Part shown: positions 1-8,955 of the stretch, piece by piece
How the letters are laid out: every line of letters begins with the position of its first letter
Position numbering within the stretch: the stretch's first letter is position 1
DNA from: Pelargonium cotyledonis
Taxonomy: Eukaryota; Streptophyta; Magnoliopsida; Geraniales; Geraniaceae
NCBI GenBank assembly: GCA_036897625.1
Contig: JAYMTA010001156.1
Location: 1-21,475, forward strand
Length of the DNA: 21,475 bases
Direction: 5' to 3'
Translations under genes and position numbers: made by a program
Notes under the pieces: generated by a model
What the model was told of the DNA's origin: nothing
The model's input: the letters and a program-made list of their open reading frames with translations, nothing else
Databases searched by the model: none

Positions 1-185
1 AAAATATTTTGTTATTTATTTTTAACGGTGACTGTTAGTTTTGACGGATTCCGTTAGTGATTTAACGGAATGGACCTTGCGGGAACGAGAAATGCGATAC
101 TATGACCTCACAAGAACAAATTAAAGTATAGGGACCCCGATAGAATAAATGAGATAGTACAGGGACTCCTGAGATCATTTTTCCT
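1..185. repeat. Terminal part of an unidentified dispersed repeat, inside an ARF3 intron
   Basis: The stretch has repeated short inverted motifs built on AACGG/CCGTT (near 25, 47 and 65) and phrases such as 'tatagggaccccgatag' and 'gtacagggactcctgag'. That style is common at the ends of plant transposable elements. It has no coding content and lies upstream of the ARF3 exon acceptor, so it sits in an intron. I cannot see its left end, a target duplication or a family signature. The class is therefore open; a MULE, hAT or LTR fragment are all possible. Confidence 0.35.
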
Positions 186-398
186 TATGAAAATTTAGGT
201 ACAATCCAAGGCAACACTCTACTGTGTTTTAAATTTGTTAAGCGCAGCCAAATGGGCAAATCTTTGCTGGACTAGTTACGGATGTTGGCAATTTGGCATC
301 ATCACATTCACGTAGCATACACTACATTTTTATGTAGGAAGAAAACCATGGAATCACCTTATTAGTGTTAACACCTTTGTCATTGTAACATCGTACAG

Positions 399-1376
399 GT
401 TAGATGGGATGAAAATACTGTTAGTGAGCATCAACATCGAGTATCTCCATGGGAAATTGATCCTTCTGTTTCTCTCCCGCCATTGGGCATTCAGTCTTCC
501 CCTCGACTGAAGAAACTGCGAACAAGTATGCAGTCAACCCCACCCGAAGATCCCATTACCGGTACAAATCATCACTTCGAGATGCAACATCAGTCTTGTA
601 TTCTCCACAATAGTTCCAAATCATTAAATTCTGATTCTTCTTTTTTTCTTGCGGTAGGAGGGGGCAGTTTTTTGGACTATGAGGAGTCTCTAAGATCTTC
701 TAAGGTCTTGCAAGGTCAAGAAAATGCCGGTTTCATTTCACCCCTTTATGGGCGTGATAGTGTAAACCACTCGCTGGAGTTTGAGTTGCGAACGCCAGCA
801 CGTCAGAGTCTCAGATCAACTGGGACAGAAAAAGCTGATGCTAGCAAGTACATGAGAGCCCAGACTTACACAGGATTTGTGGAGTCTGAAAGATTCTCAA
901 AGGTCTTGCAAGGTCAAGAAATATGTCCATTGAGATCCCTAGGAGCTTGGGGAAATAGTACTAGTCTTGGTTGCAATTCTTATAGCATGTACCAAGCACC
1001 AAAACCCGATTTCTACCCACTACCATCCGAAGGCCTCCGGAACATTTATTACCCACCAATGATGCGATCGGATGCTGTTGCCAACTTCCCAAGACAAGAT
1101 GCCCCACCCAACCCGCCTTCCTTTCAGACAGCTCTCACCAGGGCTGAAATTCGAATGCCAAATCTCCGAAATGAGCGCGAGCTACTAGAAAATGTATCTT
1201 CCCCTCCCCCTCTAGGGACAGCTCTGAAATGTCTGAATGATGAATCCTTTAGCGGGACTGTGCCGGGTTGTAAGCTCTTCGGGTTTTCCTTGACCGGAGA
1301 AGCACCAAGTCCAAACTCGCAGAGTTCTGGGAAGAGGAGTTGCGCGAAGGTACACTATATCGCGAGCAAAGGTTGA
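399..1376 (+). CDS. ARF3: Auxin response factor 3 (ETTIN), last coding exon, 5' part outside the window
   Basis: ARF3/ETTIN is a nuclear B3-type transcription factor that binds auxin response elements, represses targets and patterns gynoecium and leaf polarity. The exon opens after a 3' splice site (gtacag, ending 398) in phase 0 with VRWDE and RVSPWEIDPS, the conserved end of the Auxin_resp domain. A long serine- and proline-rich region follows. It carries KVLQGQE twice, the peptide encoded by tasiR-ARF target sites, which identifies ARF3 (or its relative ARF4) rather than another ARF. Near the end, KLFGFSL (1272-1292) resembles the R/KLFGV repression motif of B3-family repressors. The frame stops with TGA at 1374-1376 just after RSCAKV, where other ARFs would enter the PB1 (III/IV) domain. 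Loss of PB1 is the ETTIN hallmark. The exon supplies 325 codons plus the stop; the B3 domain and upstream exons lie left of the window. An alternative splice at 1350 would change the last residues (see the relic at 1447). Confidence 0.93.
   Translation, partial: VRWDENTVSEHQHRVSPWEIDPSVSLPPLGIQSSPRLKKLRTSMQSTPPEDPITGTNHHFEMQHQSCILHNSSKSLNSDSSFFLAVGGGSFLDYEESLRSSKVLQGQENAGFISPLYGRDSVNHSLEFELRTPARQSLRSTGTEKADASKYMRAQTYTGFVESERFSKVLQGQEICPLRSLGAWGNSTSLGCNSYSMYQAPKPDFYPLPSEGLRNIYYPPMMRSDAVANFPRQDAPPNPPSFQTALTRAEIRMPNLRNERELLENVSSPPPLGTALKCLNDESFSGTVPGCKLFGFSLTGEAPSPNSQSSGKRSCAKVHYIASKG
702..722 (+). promoter_or_regulatory. tasiR-ARF target site A in ARF3 mRNA
   Basis: The 21-base stretch starting AAGGTCTTGC and ending GTCAAGAA is fully complementary to the canonical TAS3-derived tasiR-ARF as I remember it. 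In frame it encodes KVLQGQE. In plants AGO1 loaded with tasiR-ARF cuts ARF3 and ARF4 mRNA here, which restricts ARF3 to the adaxial-abaxial patterning domain. The identification rests on the exact match and on the paired copy at 900. Confidence 0.92.
900..920 (+). promoter_or_regulatory. tasiR-ARF target site B in ARF3 mRNA
   Basis: This is a second 21-base site, identical to the copy at 702-722 and starting 198 bases later in the same frame, again encoding KVLQGQE. Two sites at roughly this spacing are the usual arrangement in angiosperm ARF3 and ARF4. Identity at every base, including wobble positions, fits selection on the RNA as well as on the peptide. Confidence 0.92.
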
Positions 1377-1446
1377 CATGTAAGTGTTTAGCTATGCCTT
1401 TCTTGATGTCTTCTTTGAACCATGTTAGCATAAACTGGGTGTAAAG
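1350..1446 (+). other. Probable short 3' intron of ARF3 (competing donors)
   Basis: AAG|GTACAC at 1349/1350 and TAAAG|GTTG at 1446/1447 are phase 0 and would join SCAK directly to VEKQG, matching the ARF family order SCTK-V-x-KQG. A second donor, CAT|GTAAGT at 1380, matches the plant consensus better but lies after the TGA at 1374. It would leave a 67-base intron in the 3'UTR. Which donor is used decides whether the protein ends at 1376 or reads into the PB1 relic. Confidence 0.5.
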
Positions 1447-1605
1447 GTTGAAAAGCAAGGCAGCTTTATTGGAAGAGACATGGATGTTTCAAAATATTAT
1501 GATTATGGTGATCTGCCAAGTGAATTAGAGAGCCTGTTTAGCCTACTACAAGATCCTAACAAAGGATTGTACTTAAAAGGCAGATGTTGTATTGTAATGC
1601 TTTGA
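1447..1605 (+). pseudogene. Relic of the ARF PB1 (domain III/IV) downstream of the ARF3 stop
   Basis: Read in frame from 1447, the sequence gives 52 codons beginning VEKQGSFIGRDMDVS and continuing with a DYGDLPSELESLF stretch and LLQDPNKG, then TGA at 1603-1605. This follows the start of the ARF/Aux-IAA PB1 domain (KQGxxVGRxIDLS, GYxDLxxELExLF, DPxKGW). After the KG the match to the family (WxIxYTDxExDxMxVGDDPW) is lost, so the acidic OPCA part is missing. Key positions have drifted: LSxLNGY has become VSKYYDY. It is either a short C-terminal tail added by splicing at 1350 or untranslated relic sequence in the 3'UTR. A functional PB1 domain is not possible from what remains. Confidence 0.7.
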
Positions 1606-1676
1606 CAGAGAGAATGATGTAATGCATGATTTTATTGTTCACATTTGAGTTTCGACTAAAAGATGTGTAACACAAG

Positions 1677-2129
1677 GTTTTTTTTTTTTTTTTTTAGGGA
1701 AATAACCAAATATTATTATCAAAAATCAAACGCAAAGTTACATCAGCAACAGTAACTCCACAGAACAGATAAGGAAATAGAAACTCGACATAATGCCGAC
1801 CCTCTAAATCACTGAACTAACATCCCAAGCACATAAATGGGATCAAAAACAACCTTACATCGAGCATACACTCTACTCCTAATCTGAGACTCAAGCTTGC
1901 CGACATAACCTAACCTGCACCACCGTAGCGACTACTTCCATCAAGAAAAGACAAACCTAAACTACAAAAAAAACGCAAAAACAAATTTTCAACAAAGGAA
2001 GATAAACCACTAAACAAAACAAACTAAATAACTAAGATTCTACCGGTACGATTCAGATCTGAACTGAAGACGACGCTTTGTTTGGACTCCAGCGTCTCTT
2101 GGCGATACCGAAAGCAAAACTCCAGCGGC
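1677..2129 (-). mobile_element. Retroposed LINE-like 3' fragment with poly(A) tail and target duplication
   Basis: An 18-base sequence (AAAGATGTGTAACACAAG) occurs at 1659-1676 and again at 2130-2147. Between the copies lies about 453 bases with a run of T at the left end. On the minus strand this is an element ending in poly(A), the hallmark of target-primed retrotransposition. The minus-strand 3' end (...taataatatttggttatttccct then A-run) resembles the 3'UTR of plant L1-type LINEs. No open reverse transcriptase frame is present, so it is heavily 5' truncated. A processed copy of some other transcript is an alternative. The two target copies are identical, which suggests a fairly recent insertion. 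Confidence 0.65.
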
Positions 2130-2147
2130 AAAGATGTGTAACACAAG

Positions 2148-2860
2148 TTCTACCTAAATGAGTTAAAATCTTTTATAAATTGAACGAGCAGCTCTAGCGG
2201 ATTTGTCTAATCTAACTTAAATTTAAAGTTGATCGGATCTATTTTGTGAGTCTCAGCAGGCTAAAGAACAGGTGGATTTTCAAAACACAAATAGCAAAGT
2301 GGGTGAAGATGATTTGATGAATTTATGGATCCGAAAATGCAGAAGAAACAGCGATAAAATTTTTAGTGCATATGTTCATATTCATGTTCAATTTATCACT
2401 TCTATTTAAATATATGCATATTTGAAAGGTAATACGAAAAACATTTAGCAACCGGTCATGTGGCTCAAGGCTCGAGTTAACAGTTGTTTTTCTGAGAAAT
2501 AAAAAAAATAAACAAAAAGATAAAGAGCTTAAACTAAACCAGTAAAGAGGTTGTGACACCGATTGTTCTGCCATACAAATTTATCGAGATGAGTATAAAT
2601 GAAAGCCTAATAGATTATCATAATGAGAAAAAAAAAAACTCAGTCAATAAATTATGGTTAATTAAGTGATGTCACATCAATTATTTACACTTATATCCGA
2701 TTTAGTGATTTTTTTGACGCGAAACGGTTCGTTCGAATTCATTTTATTTCTTTCTTGGCTGAGAAAATATTAGGTGAGATTCTTAATACTAAATCATAGT
2801 TACATTTCATTATTTATCATGACATGACACTTGCACAATATTTATGAAAATACTATTTTA
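2148..2860. other. AT-rich intergenic stretch
   Basis: There is no reading frame with recognisable protein content on either strand, no RNA gene and no clear repeat boundary. A short minus-strand open frame at 2323-2574 has low-complexity, hydrophobic, T-rich content and no family resemblance. This is spacer downstream of ARF3. Confidence 0.6.
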
Positions 2861-3565
2861 CCCTTTAAAAGAAACTTTAATCTCCTTTCGTTCTTCTTCA
2901 ATCACACACTGCCTATTTTGCCTTCTTAGTACAGAACCTAGAACTGCTGCTGCCTCCGTCGGCCGCGAACCGCCTCCAACGCCGCGAACAACCTTCTTCC
3001 CAGCGCGAGAAATTTCTCCGCCTACATAGCATCGAACCGCCACCGCCTCCAGCCCCGAGAGCTACCGCCGACTCCATCAATGAGAACCGCCTCCAGCGTT
3101 GTGAATTAGGTTCGTCATTTACTTCTTTATTTTCTCTTACTTGTCAGATTTGATCTCTTATTTCTGGATCTGATAGTTTTTTTTTCTAGTACAATACGCA
3201 TGAGAAGGGTTTACATTTTGTTTATTTGTTCATTTCAGCTTTCACAAAATCAGATAAATTTGGAAAATTGATAAGAAGTGCTGATTCTGGGATTCCTGAA
3301 GGGAGGAGGTTTGTGTGCAACTGCTTGGAAGGTCAGTCTCTTAATGTCCTAATACAATGTTGGCATTCTATATCATTCAATTGAAATATGGGTGTTTAAT
3401 GTTCAGTGTCCAATTTGTATGTGAACTATAATTTTATCTGATTTCGGGGCTGTGATTGGGTCTGGGTTAGGCTGTATCTGGCGGCTGTGGGAGGTGCAAG
3501 GTGGGCTTAGGCACAGCTTTTGAATGTGCTGGGTCGGGAAACACGGCTACTAGAGGGATTGAGGT
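2861..3565 (+). other. Unrecognised GC-rich segment with exon-like pieces
   Basis: Base composition jumps from AT-rich spacer to GC-rich between about 2930 and 3110. Inside this are three imperfect copies of a GAACCGCCTCCA-GC unit (2967-2988, 3034-3060, 3084-3105). Downstream, two islands have splice-like borders: about 3240-3331 (after ttcag, before GTCAGT) and 3472-3562 (after gttag, before GTGGTT). The second, in the frame starting at its first base, reads AVSGGCGRCKVGLGTAF without a stop. No continuous protein can be built across the pieces, and I recognise no family. Possible explanations are a non-coding transcript, a decayed gene, or gene fragments captured by a transposon. Confidence 0.25.
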
Positions 3566-4100
3566 GGTTTCATCTTCTTTTATCTCATTCTTTTTTACTA
3601 TAATTTCATATTGATTTTTGGTAGTATGTAAATGATTCTGAATAAATGTGGATGGATGTTGGATGATTTCTAGTGGATATTAGGCTATTTTTGTTTGAAA
3701 TTTGGTAATTTTGGAAGAATTATGTGCTGATGTTGCACTGGTATTGTTAATTTTTTATTTATCAAAAGTTGTTCTTGGTTTATTTATGTTGATATGTGAT
3801 AATTTGGGTTCATTTTGGAGATTCTTTTTAAGACATAAAATTCCGGATGAAATTTTCAAATTCATATCACCAAAATCTTCATGCCTTTGAAGATTCCGGT
3901 CATACCTATGAAGATTATGGTGTAATTTAAAATTTTAAAATGATAATAGGGGTAAAATTGTCTTTTTGCTTGACTACTAACTTAGTTACTAACAAAGTGT
4001 AAACTTAGGGGTAGTTATTTGTTGTGTTTTTTTAGAGCAATTAAGTGTTGGTGGGCATTACGTGATGGTGTTTCTCATTGTTGCAATTACACCACAAAAT
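3566..4100. other. AT-rich intergenic stretch upstream of GTF2H2
   Basis: The sequence is T-rich with no recognised gene, RNA or repeat. The only open frame (3702-3890) is biased by T-runs and has no family resemblance. It probably contains the GTF2H2 promoter towards its right end, but I see no convincing TATA box placed against a known start site. Confidence 0.5.
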
Positions 4101-4129
4101 AACTAAATCCTACCACACTACACTAGCGC

Positions 4130-4328
4130 CACACTAGTACACCACACCCACAGATACTCGTGACTCGCCGTGAACCCTAGCCAAACAAAGTCCTCACTCT
4201 TTCTTCTGTTCTTACTCACGCAGTCGCTAGATATTTTTGTCATACCAGACCAGATCATGCTCATCAGTCATCAATTCTATTCAATCTTCGTCGCAGCAGC
4301 ACCGCAAGATCTGACCAATTTCAATTAG
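4130..4328 (+). other. Probable 5'UTR exon of GTF2H2
   Basis: A C-rich, ATG-poor stretch with a plant leader look (CACACCCACAG, 'gtgaaccctagcc', CT-rich tracts) ends at a possible donor TTAG|GTTTTT at 4328/4329. The first coding exon of GTF2H2 begins after an acceptor (cttgtag, ending 5617) only six bases before its ATG. A separate upstream leader exon must therefore exist, and this is the best candidate within reach. It implies a 5'UTR intron of about 1.29 kb (4329-5617). The left boundary is a guess. Confidence 0.45.
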
Positions 4329-5617
4329 GTTTTTTCAATGTTGTTAAATTTGCTTGCTTAGAGTTCTATTTTTGCTTTAATTTTGTTTATGGTTGCTGTC
4401 ATTCTGACGTTTGTTATTCCATTTGCTTCTTAACACAATGTTTTACCCAAAAACTAAACATGCTTTACTTTTATCTGTTCTCGATATATTCATTTGAATG
4501 GTTGCAACCAAAATCTCCCAACATGCTGTTGAACTAAGCTTAAGCTACTCTTGATTGATTGATTTATAGCAGCCATGATCCAATGAACTCATTAAGAAAG
4601 CTTACTAGAAGTTTTGAATAGATCTACTACAAATACTAATACTATTGTGAATTTGGGTATATATTTATAAAGGCATAATTAGTTTTATTGAAAGTTTATC
4701 TCTGGATTCTCTTGCTAAGTTTGATGCTTTGAAAATTGATACTTTGGTGGAGACTTTACTTAAACAACTTTGAATTCGTAATTTTAATTGAGAATTTGAC
4801 ATTGTTTTTGTGTTTGTTCTTTGGACACTTTGTTAGAATTTGAATTTTGGTGGTAACTTTGGTTGTTAGTGGACTCAAATTGTGTACTGTTGTGCAAAAT
4901 TATGGTGGACACTTTGTTTAGATATGTGTGTTTTTGTAGCTTTGTGTGGACTCTGGAAAACAGAGAAGTTATATATATTTGGGTCTGAATTGATACTAGG
5001 TGGACTCAAATTATATGTTTTGGTTTGTCATGTAATTAAACTTAGATAGTTCTTTTGGCTTTCTGTATTTGATGAATTTGGTTGTGGTTCTGCTTACTAT
5101 ATGATTTCAAATTTTGATTGTTTTGAACCCTATTTGATGATTGTTTTACTGCTCTTCTTGAGTCCAAAGATAATCATATATATTGGTATATAAATTAGTC
5201 AATTTAGATTCTTAATTGGCAGGATGCTAGGTGGACTCAAATGGTATGTTATGATGTATTTTCTTTCACTGAGTTTCAAAAGTTGTCGCCGTCAGTGATT
5301 GAAATGAAAGTCTTAAATAGTTTGGATATTTGGATGGTATTCCTTATCCTAAATAATTTTGAATTTGGATGTGGATATTGGAAATATTTTTCCCGGATAA
5401 TATCTGCATCTGATATCCGTTTGCACACCCCTTGCTAAATCTACTGAAGGTTCTGTATTGAGGTGTTTCAGTTTCAGAAAAATGCCATGTAGCAATTGAT
5501 GTTATTGTCGCTCCACGTTAATGCTTACTTTTTGCCTTGAAATTGTTTATTTTAACACACAAACAGAATAACATCAATGTCAAGTCTGAAAGTAACACCT
5601 TTTAATCTTTCTTGTAG
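4329..5617 (+). other. Probable 5'UTR intron of GTF2H2
   Basis: The stretch is T-rich with intron-like composition and no coding content. Its 3' end, tttaatctttcttgtag, is a good polypyrimidine tract and acceptor six bases before the ATG. Inside are three copies of GTGGACTCAAAT (4869-4880, 5000-5011, 5231-5242) in partly conserved surroundings; the last two share CTAGGTGGACTCAAAT. Long T-rich leader introns in housekeeping plant genes often raise expression, but that role here is only a possibility. Confidence 0.45.
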
Positions 5618-5623
5618 TGAAAC

Positions 5624-8535
5624 ATGAACAATGGTGAAAGAAGAAGATTGAATGGAGAAGCAGAAGAAGATGATGATGAAGGTGACGGAAATGGAGGTGG
5701 CATGGAAGCATGGGAGAGAACCTATGCAGACGAGAGATCATGGGAGTCTTTGCAAGAGGATGAGTCCGGACTTCTTCGCCCAATTGATGACTCAATCCTC
5801 TACCATGCTCAATATCGTCGCCGCCTGCGTTCCCTTTCCTCCAAATCAACAGCTGCTCGAATTCAGAAAGGCTTAATTCGCTATCTTTACATCATTATTG
5901 ATCTTTCTGCGGTATTTGATCCCTCACTTGCACCTTTTTGAAATGGAATATTGGAATATGATTTCTTCTTGGAGTGATGTCTGTTATTGTGGACTATGGA
6001 CAACTTAGTAGTTACTGGTTCGTGCTTACTGAATGAATTAGTAACTGAGATAAAGAAATCTGTATGGGCTATATAATTTAGTGCTGGCCATGTTTTATGC
6101 AGTTTTGTATTTTAACTATGTTTGATTCAATGCCAAAACCCATGGGTATTGTAATCCATACAAGTTTAAAATAATTTCATAAGCTCCTTTTCTTCATCTG
6201 ATGTCTTTTGTCATCCATCTTGGCCCAGGGAGGTATTCAGATGATCAAGATCAATTTTATGAAATTGGATTTTTAAAACATTTCTTACGGATGGGTAGAG
6301 GAAGGCCTGTTCATGCAAACACTAATGTAAAAAGTTGCCAAATAGCAATGGTTCAATGACTCTAGTTATACGATGACATAGTTATAGGTGAGTGTTGAAT
6401 ATTAATTTGTAAAATATGATTATAGATTGATCTCAGGTTCGCTTCTCTTGTAATATGTTAATGGCTCAACACCACTGCATAAACAACTTATTGACCTATA
6501 TACATCAGTATCATTTATTTCATATGTGAAAAACTACTATAAGTCATCTACATTCTGCACCCTATAATTTGTTGATCATTAAAGTAGTGTTCTATGTATT
6601 TGGGGGTGAGTTAAGCACTTGTGGCTGTGGATGTATTTGCTGCAGATTATGAAATGACTTTTAGATCTTGATAACTTTTTCAGATAACCTGCAATGTTTT
6701 ATTGAAATTGATAAGTCGGTCCACGTTTGATAGAAAGTTATTCTAGTTCTTGTAGACTTTCATTTGACTGTTAATTCATCATTTAATTTTATCAGTACTG
6801 ATGTGTATAGGCAGCAGGAGAGATGGATTATCGGCCAAGCCGAATGGTTGTTGTTGCAAAGCATGTTGAGTCTTTTATTAGAGAATTCTTTGACCAAAAT
6901 CCGCTTAGTCAAATTGGACTGGTAATGATAAAAGATGGTGTTGCTCAGTACTTAACCGACATGGGTGGCAGTCCTGAATCTCATGTTAAAGCTTTGATGG
7001 GTAAGCTGGGGTGCTCTGGTGCTGCCTCCCTTCAGAATGCCTTGGATCTTGTTCGTGGGAATCTAAATCAAATTCCATCGTATGGTCACCGTGAAGTTCT
7101 AATCTTATATTCGGCTCTCAGTACATGTGACCCAGGAGATATAATGGATACCATTCAGCAATGCAAGAAATCTAAAATAAGGTGTTCTGTTATTGGTCTT
7201 TCTGCAGAAATTTTTATTTGCAAACATCTTTGCCAAGAAACTGGTGGATTATATTCGGTGGCTCTAGATGAGGTGAGCTTAACCAAATAGTATGTTACAT
7301 TATTCAAAGCATTTTAGTTCTAGCTTTACATCATTATTACTTTTCAATTGCAAAGGAAGAAATAAGAATAGTGGTGATCAAAATTTGACTGACCTTAGTT
7401 TTTAAAAGCAATGTTGTTTCTGTTGTATCATTAAAAAAAAAAAAAAAAAAAAACTAACTAGTTGAGCTACAGAATAAGGGGTAGCTTTCCCCCCCCACCC
7501 CCCCCCGACACAATGGGATTTGAACCCACGACCTCCCACATGGAGATCTGTGTTCTTAACCATTGCGTCATCCCCCAAGGGACTGTATCATTCACAACTT
7601 CAAAAAGTTCTGTTTCCGAATACATTTTAACACTTGCCTCTTCTCTTGCAGCACCACCTAAAGGAGTTGATATTGGAGCATGCGCCACCACCTCCAGCCA
7701 TAGCAGAATTTGCTATTTCTAATTTGATCAAGATGGGTTTCCCACAAAGAGCAGCCGAGGGTGCTGTTTCAATATGTTCATGTCACAAAGAAGCAAAGGT
7801 TGGTGTGGGTTACACTTGTCCAAGATGCAAGGCACGTGTTTGTGAACTACCAACTGAATGTCGTATCTGCGGATTGACACTTGTTTCTTCTCCCCATTTG
7901 GCAAGATCGTATCATCATCTGTTTCCAATAGCAGCATTTGATGAAGTGCCATCCTCACTTCTAAGTAAAATTCGTCAAGCAATGCCAAAAAATTGCTATG
8001 GTTGCCAACAAATTCTAATTATTGGTAAGGATTTAAAAACGCTATATGAAGGCCTTGCACTTAGTTCATTATACATTTATTTCCCACATTGCTATTTTGC
8101 TCTATTGTATGATCTTGTGCCCGTATATATCACATTAATTAAGTTTTGGAAGTGATGTTTGTTTTGTGACTGAAGTAATGCATGATGAATTTACTAGTTA
8201 GGCACCGCAACATATCGAAATCAATTATCATGTACTAATATTGTGTATTCCTGTCCCTTTTTGATTCTAGCGAAGTGTCGGTTCTTATTGTTATATGGAT
8301 TGCATTCAACTGTATAATTATTGTTATGTCCATTGTCGGTTTTGATATAATATTTTATCTGATTTAAGTTTTGTTTCTCACATCTGATTTTTGCTGGATT
8401 GCTGCAGGAAACAAACCTGTCCATTGTGTTACCTGCCCAAATTGCAAGCAGTATTTTTGTCTTGATTGTGACATTTACATTCATGAAAGCTTGCACAACT
8501 GCCCAGGTTGCGAGAGCTTCAGGCGTCTCAAGTAG
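5624..8535 (+). CDS. GTF2H2: General transcription factor IIH subunit 2 (p44/SSL1), 4 coding exons, 416 aa
   Basis: p44 is a core TFIIH subunit that binds and stimulates the XPD helicase in nucleotide excision repair and supports RNA polymerase II initiation in the nucleus. Coding exons read as 5624-5911, 6811-7272, 7652-8024 and 8408-8535, with phases 0, 0, 1 and GT-AG borders throughout. The sum is 416 codons plus TAG, close to the human protein (395). An acidic N-terminus (residues 1-50) leads to the Ssl1-like/vWA domain (about 90-250) with RYLYIIIDLSA, FDQNPLSQIG, HREVLILYSALSTCDP and KIRCSVIGLSAE. A first Cys4 zinc site follows (YTCPRCK near 306-309, CRIC at 320-323), then LVSSPHLARSYHHLFP. 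The C-terminal RING-like domain has CYGC at 365-368, CVTCPNC at 381-387, FCLDCDIYIHESLHNCPGC ending at 409. The ATG at 5624 is the first in the exon, and the acceptor lies just before it. Intron 3 contains a SINE. The protein ends a few residues after the last Cys pair; other plant copies may run slightly longer. Confidence 0.95.
5912..6810 (+). other. GTF2H2 coding intron 1
   Basis: The donor GCG|GTATTT and acceptor gtgtatag|GCAGC keep phase 0 and join DLSA to AAGEMDY. The 899-base interior is AT-rich, and I see no gene or recognisable repeat in it. Confidence 0.85.
7433..7583 (-). mobile_element. tRNA-derived SINE in GTF2H2 intron 3
   Basis: Read on the minus strand, the element has a pol III A box (TGACGCAATGG, 7560-7570) and a perfect B box (GGTTCAAATCC, 7516-7526), 33 bases apart as in a tRNA promoter. 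A G-rich tract and an AT-rich body follow, ending in a T-run (A-run at 7433-7452 on the plus strand). A 9-base duplication TGTATCATT flanks it (7424-7432 and 7584-7592). Length is about 151 bases. A T-rich rather than A-rich 3' end recalls the Au-type plant SINEs, but I cannot assign the family. It lies antisense to the host gene and away from both splice sites. Confidence 0.85.
8025..8407 (+). other. GTF2H2 coding intron 4 (last)
   Basis: The donor ATTG|GTAAGG and acceptor gctgcag|GAAAC split a glycine codon (phase 1). The 383-base interior is AT-rich with nothing recognisable. Confidence 0.85.
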
Positions 8536-8706
8536 ATGCTGTCAAAAAAACTATTTCTGGGGTATCATGTTTTATTGTTCACACCCAACTAAGAAGAGTA
8601 ATTATTACTTTAAACAGTTTTGGATCAGTAGATTTAACTTTATACTTTCCTGTATCGCATCCACTGCTGACTCTGCATTCACTTCCATTGCTTATCCAAT
8701 TTAGTA

Positions 8707-8955
8707 CTCCCTCCGTCCCAAAATGAGTGTCCTGTTTGTCAAAATTTTTTGTCCCAAAATGAATGTCATTTTCTATTTTTAGGTTATTATATTATTGTTT
8801 TTCTCATATTACTCTTATCACTTATGCACATGGGTAGATCTGCACATGGGGTGTAGGTGGAAAAGTAGGGTTAATATTGAAATGACACTAAATTATCTAA
8901 TCATTTTTAATTTTTACAAAAAATGAAAACAAGGCTCATTTTAAGACGGATGGAG
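8707..8955. mobile_element. Stowaway-type MITE (Tc1/mariner-derived)
   Basis: The left end CTCCCTCCGTCCCAAAATGAG and the right end, read in reverse as CTCCATCCGTCTTAAAATGAG, form terminal inverted repeats with three mismatches. The CTCCCTCCGT terminus and the flanking TA dinucleotides (8705-8706 and 8956-8957) are the signature of Stowaway MITEs. The element is about 249 bases, AT-rich inside and non-coding. It begins 171 bases after the GTF2H2 stop, so it may lie in the 3'UTR or supply polyadenylation signals. Confidence 0.92.

Noticed and set aside
483..1376. An open frame starting at 483 read as a complete protein
   Set aside because: The frame continues upstream without a stop to a splice acceptor at 398, and the family sequence (VRWDE...) continues too. 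Position 483 is TTG, inside the exon, not a start.
1630..1645. Shared TTTTATTGTTCACA string after ARF3 (about 1630) and after GTF2H2 (about 8570)
   Set aside because: The AT-rich 14-base match has no extended similarity on either side. It could be chance or a generic 3'-end motif; too weak to report as a repeat.
7516..7570. Possible tRNA gene on the minus strand
   Set aside because: A and B boxes are present but no tRNA cloverleaf can be formed, and the segment has a T-tail and target duplication. It is a tRNA-derived SINE.
8221..8726. Several overlapping open frames around the end of GTF2H2
   Set aside because: They are shadows of, or read-through from, the last GTF2H2 exon and intron; only 8408-8535 in the p44 frame has family support.
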